A DNA stretch of 32,755 bases from a virus: positions 1-32,755 of IMG/VR virus record IMGVR_UViG_3300009151_003513. One strand, 5' to 3'. Shown here piece by piece: positions 32,612 to 32,755 of the stretch. The notes under the pieces are model-generated. The model saw only the letters and a list, made by a program, of their open reading frames with translations, was not told the DNA's origin and ran no database searches. The position numbers and the translations under genes are program-made. The first letter of the stretch is position 1. Every line of letters starts with the position of its first letter.

Positions 32612-32755
32612 CTAAAACTCAATTACTAATTTAATATTCTCAGTTTGATCCGCAGCTCTGTTTATTGGTGCTCTATTTTCAATATATAATACATCACCAC
32701 TATTTGCGTCAATTTCCGAAATAACATATCCATTTGTAAACGTAACTTGATTTAC
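32612..32755 (-). CDS. C-terminal end of a baseplate-wedge-like protein (gp8-like, partial)
   Basis: The last 47 codons of a gene entering from the right edge. The end reads N-G-Y-V-I-S-E-I-D-A-N-S-G-D, I-E-N-R-A-P-I-N-R-A-A-D-Q-T-E-N-I-K and L-V-I-E-F. An ending with ...(Y/I)-x-N-R-x-x-I-x-R-x-x-x-Q-x-E-x-I resembles the C-terminus of gp8-type baseplate wedge proteins in marine T4-like phages. The position just upstream of the DUF4815 gene agrees. Only the tail of the protein is visible, so the gp8 identity is tentative. Confidence 0.55.
   Translation of the reverse strand, partial: VNQVTFTNGYVISEIDANSGDVLYIENRAPINRAADQTENIKLVIEF

Overview
The window looks like part of a low-GC, T4-like marine myovirus genome, comparable to phages of Pelagibacter or marine picocyanobacteria. 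The evidence is a very large DUF4815-type baseplate/tail protein, collagen-like fibre proteins built on G-Y-T-G-S repeats, a subtilisin-family protease next to the fibres, small coiled-coil phage proteins, almost no intergenic space, and several perfect TATAAATA octamers (the T4-type late promoter) just upstream of genes. I see no tRNA, integrase, insertion sequence or CRISPR array. Host and family are inferred from gene style only.

Layout, following the minus strand from right to left. (1) 32755-24861: the end of a baseplate-wedge-like protein, a 2031-residue DUF4815 structural protein, a 72-residue coiled-coil protein and a 472-residue fibre-like protein. (2) 24836-11983: a run of tightly coupled enzyme genes, most overlapping by 1-60 bases. 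It encodes five radical SAM proteins (four with Cys-rich SPASM/Twitch-like tails, one with a cobalamin-type N-terminal domain), four 2-oxoglutarate/Fe(II) oxygenase-like proteins, a cupin, a glycosyltransferase-like protein, several proteins I do not recognise, and a 190-residue virion-like protein whose only cysteines lie in a C-terminal CHASCHGNCHSN-RGRR tail. (3) 11881-11282: a decayed gene fragment and two small phage proteins. (4) 7930-11294, plus strand: two fused sugar-modification genes (GT4-GT2 and GT-FkbM methyltransferase). (5) 7838-1, minus strand: three collagen-like fibre genes (the last cut by the window edge) and a subtilase.

How it may work together (inference): structural fibres and peptide- or protein-modifying enzymes share the same late transcription units. 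The most economical model is a virion-decoration system. A SPASM radical SAM enzyme would modify the CHxx tail of the 190-residue protein, whose gene overlaps its own. The other radical SAM proteins, the hydroxylase-like oxygenases and the glycosyltransferases would act on this protein, on Cys-rich or collagen-like fibres, or on a host surface or metabolic target. The pairing of the SPASM enzyme with the CHxx protein (22794-24387), resembling a RiPP maturase and its precursor but with a phage structural protein as substrate, is the best candidate for an undescribed system.
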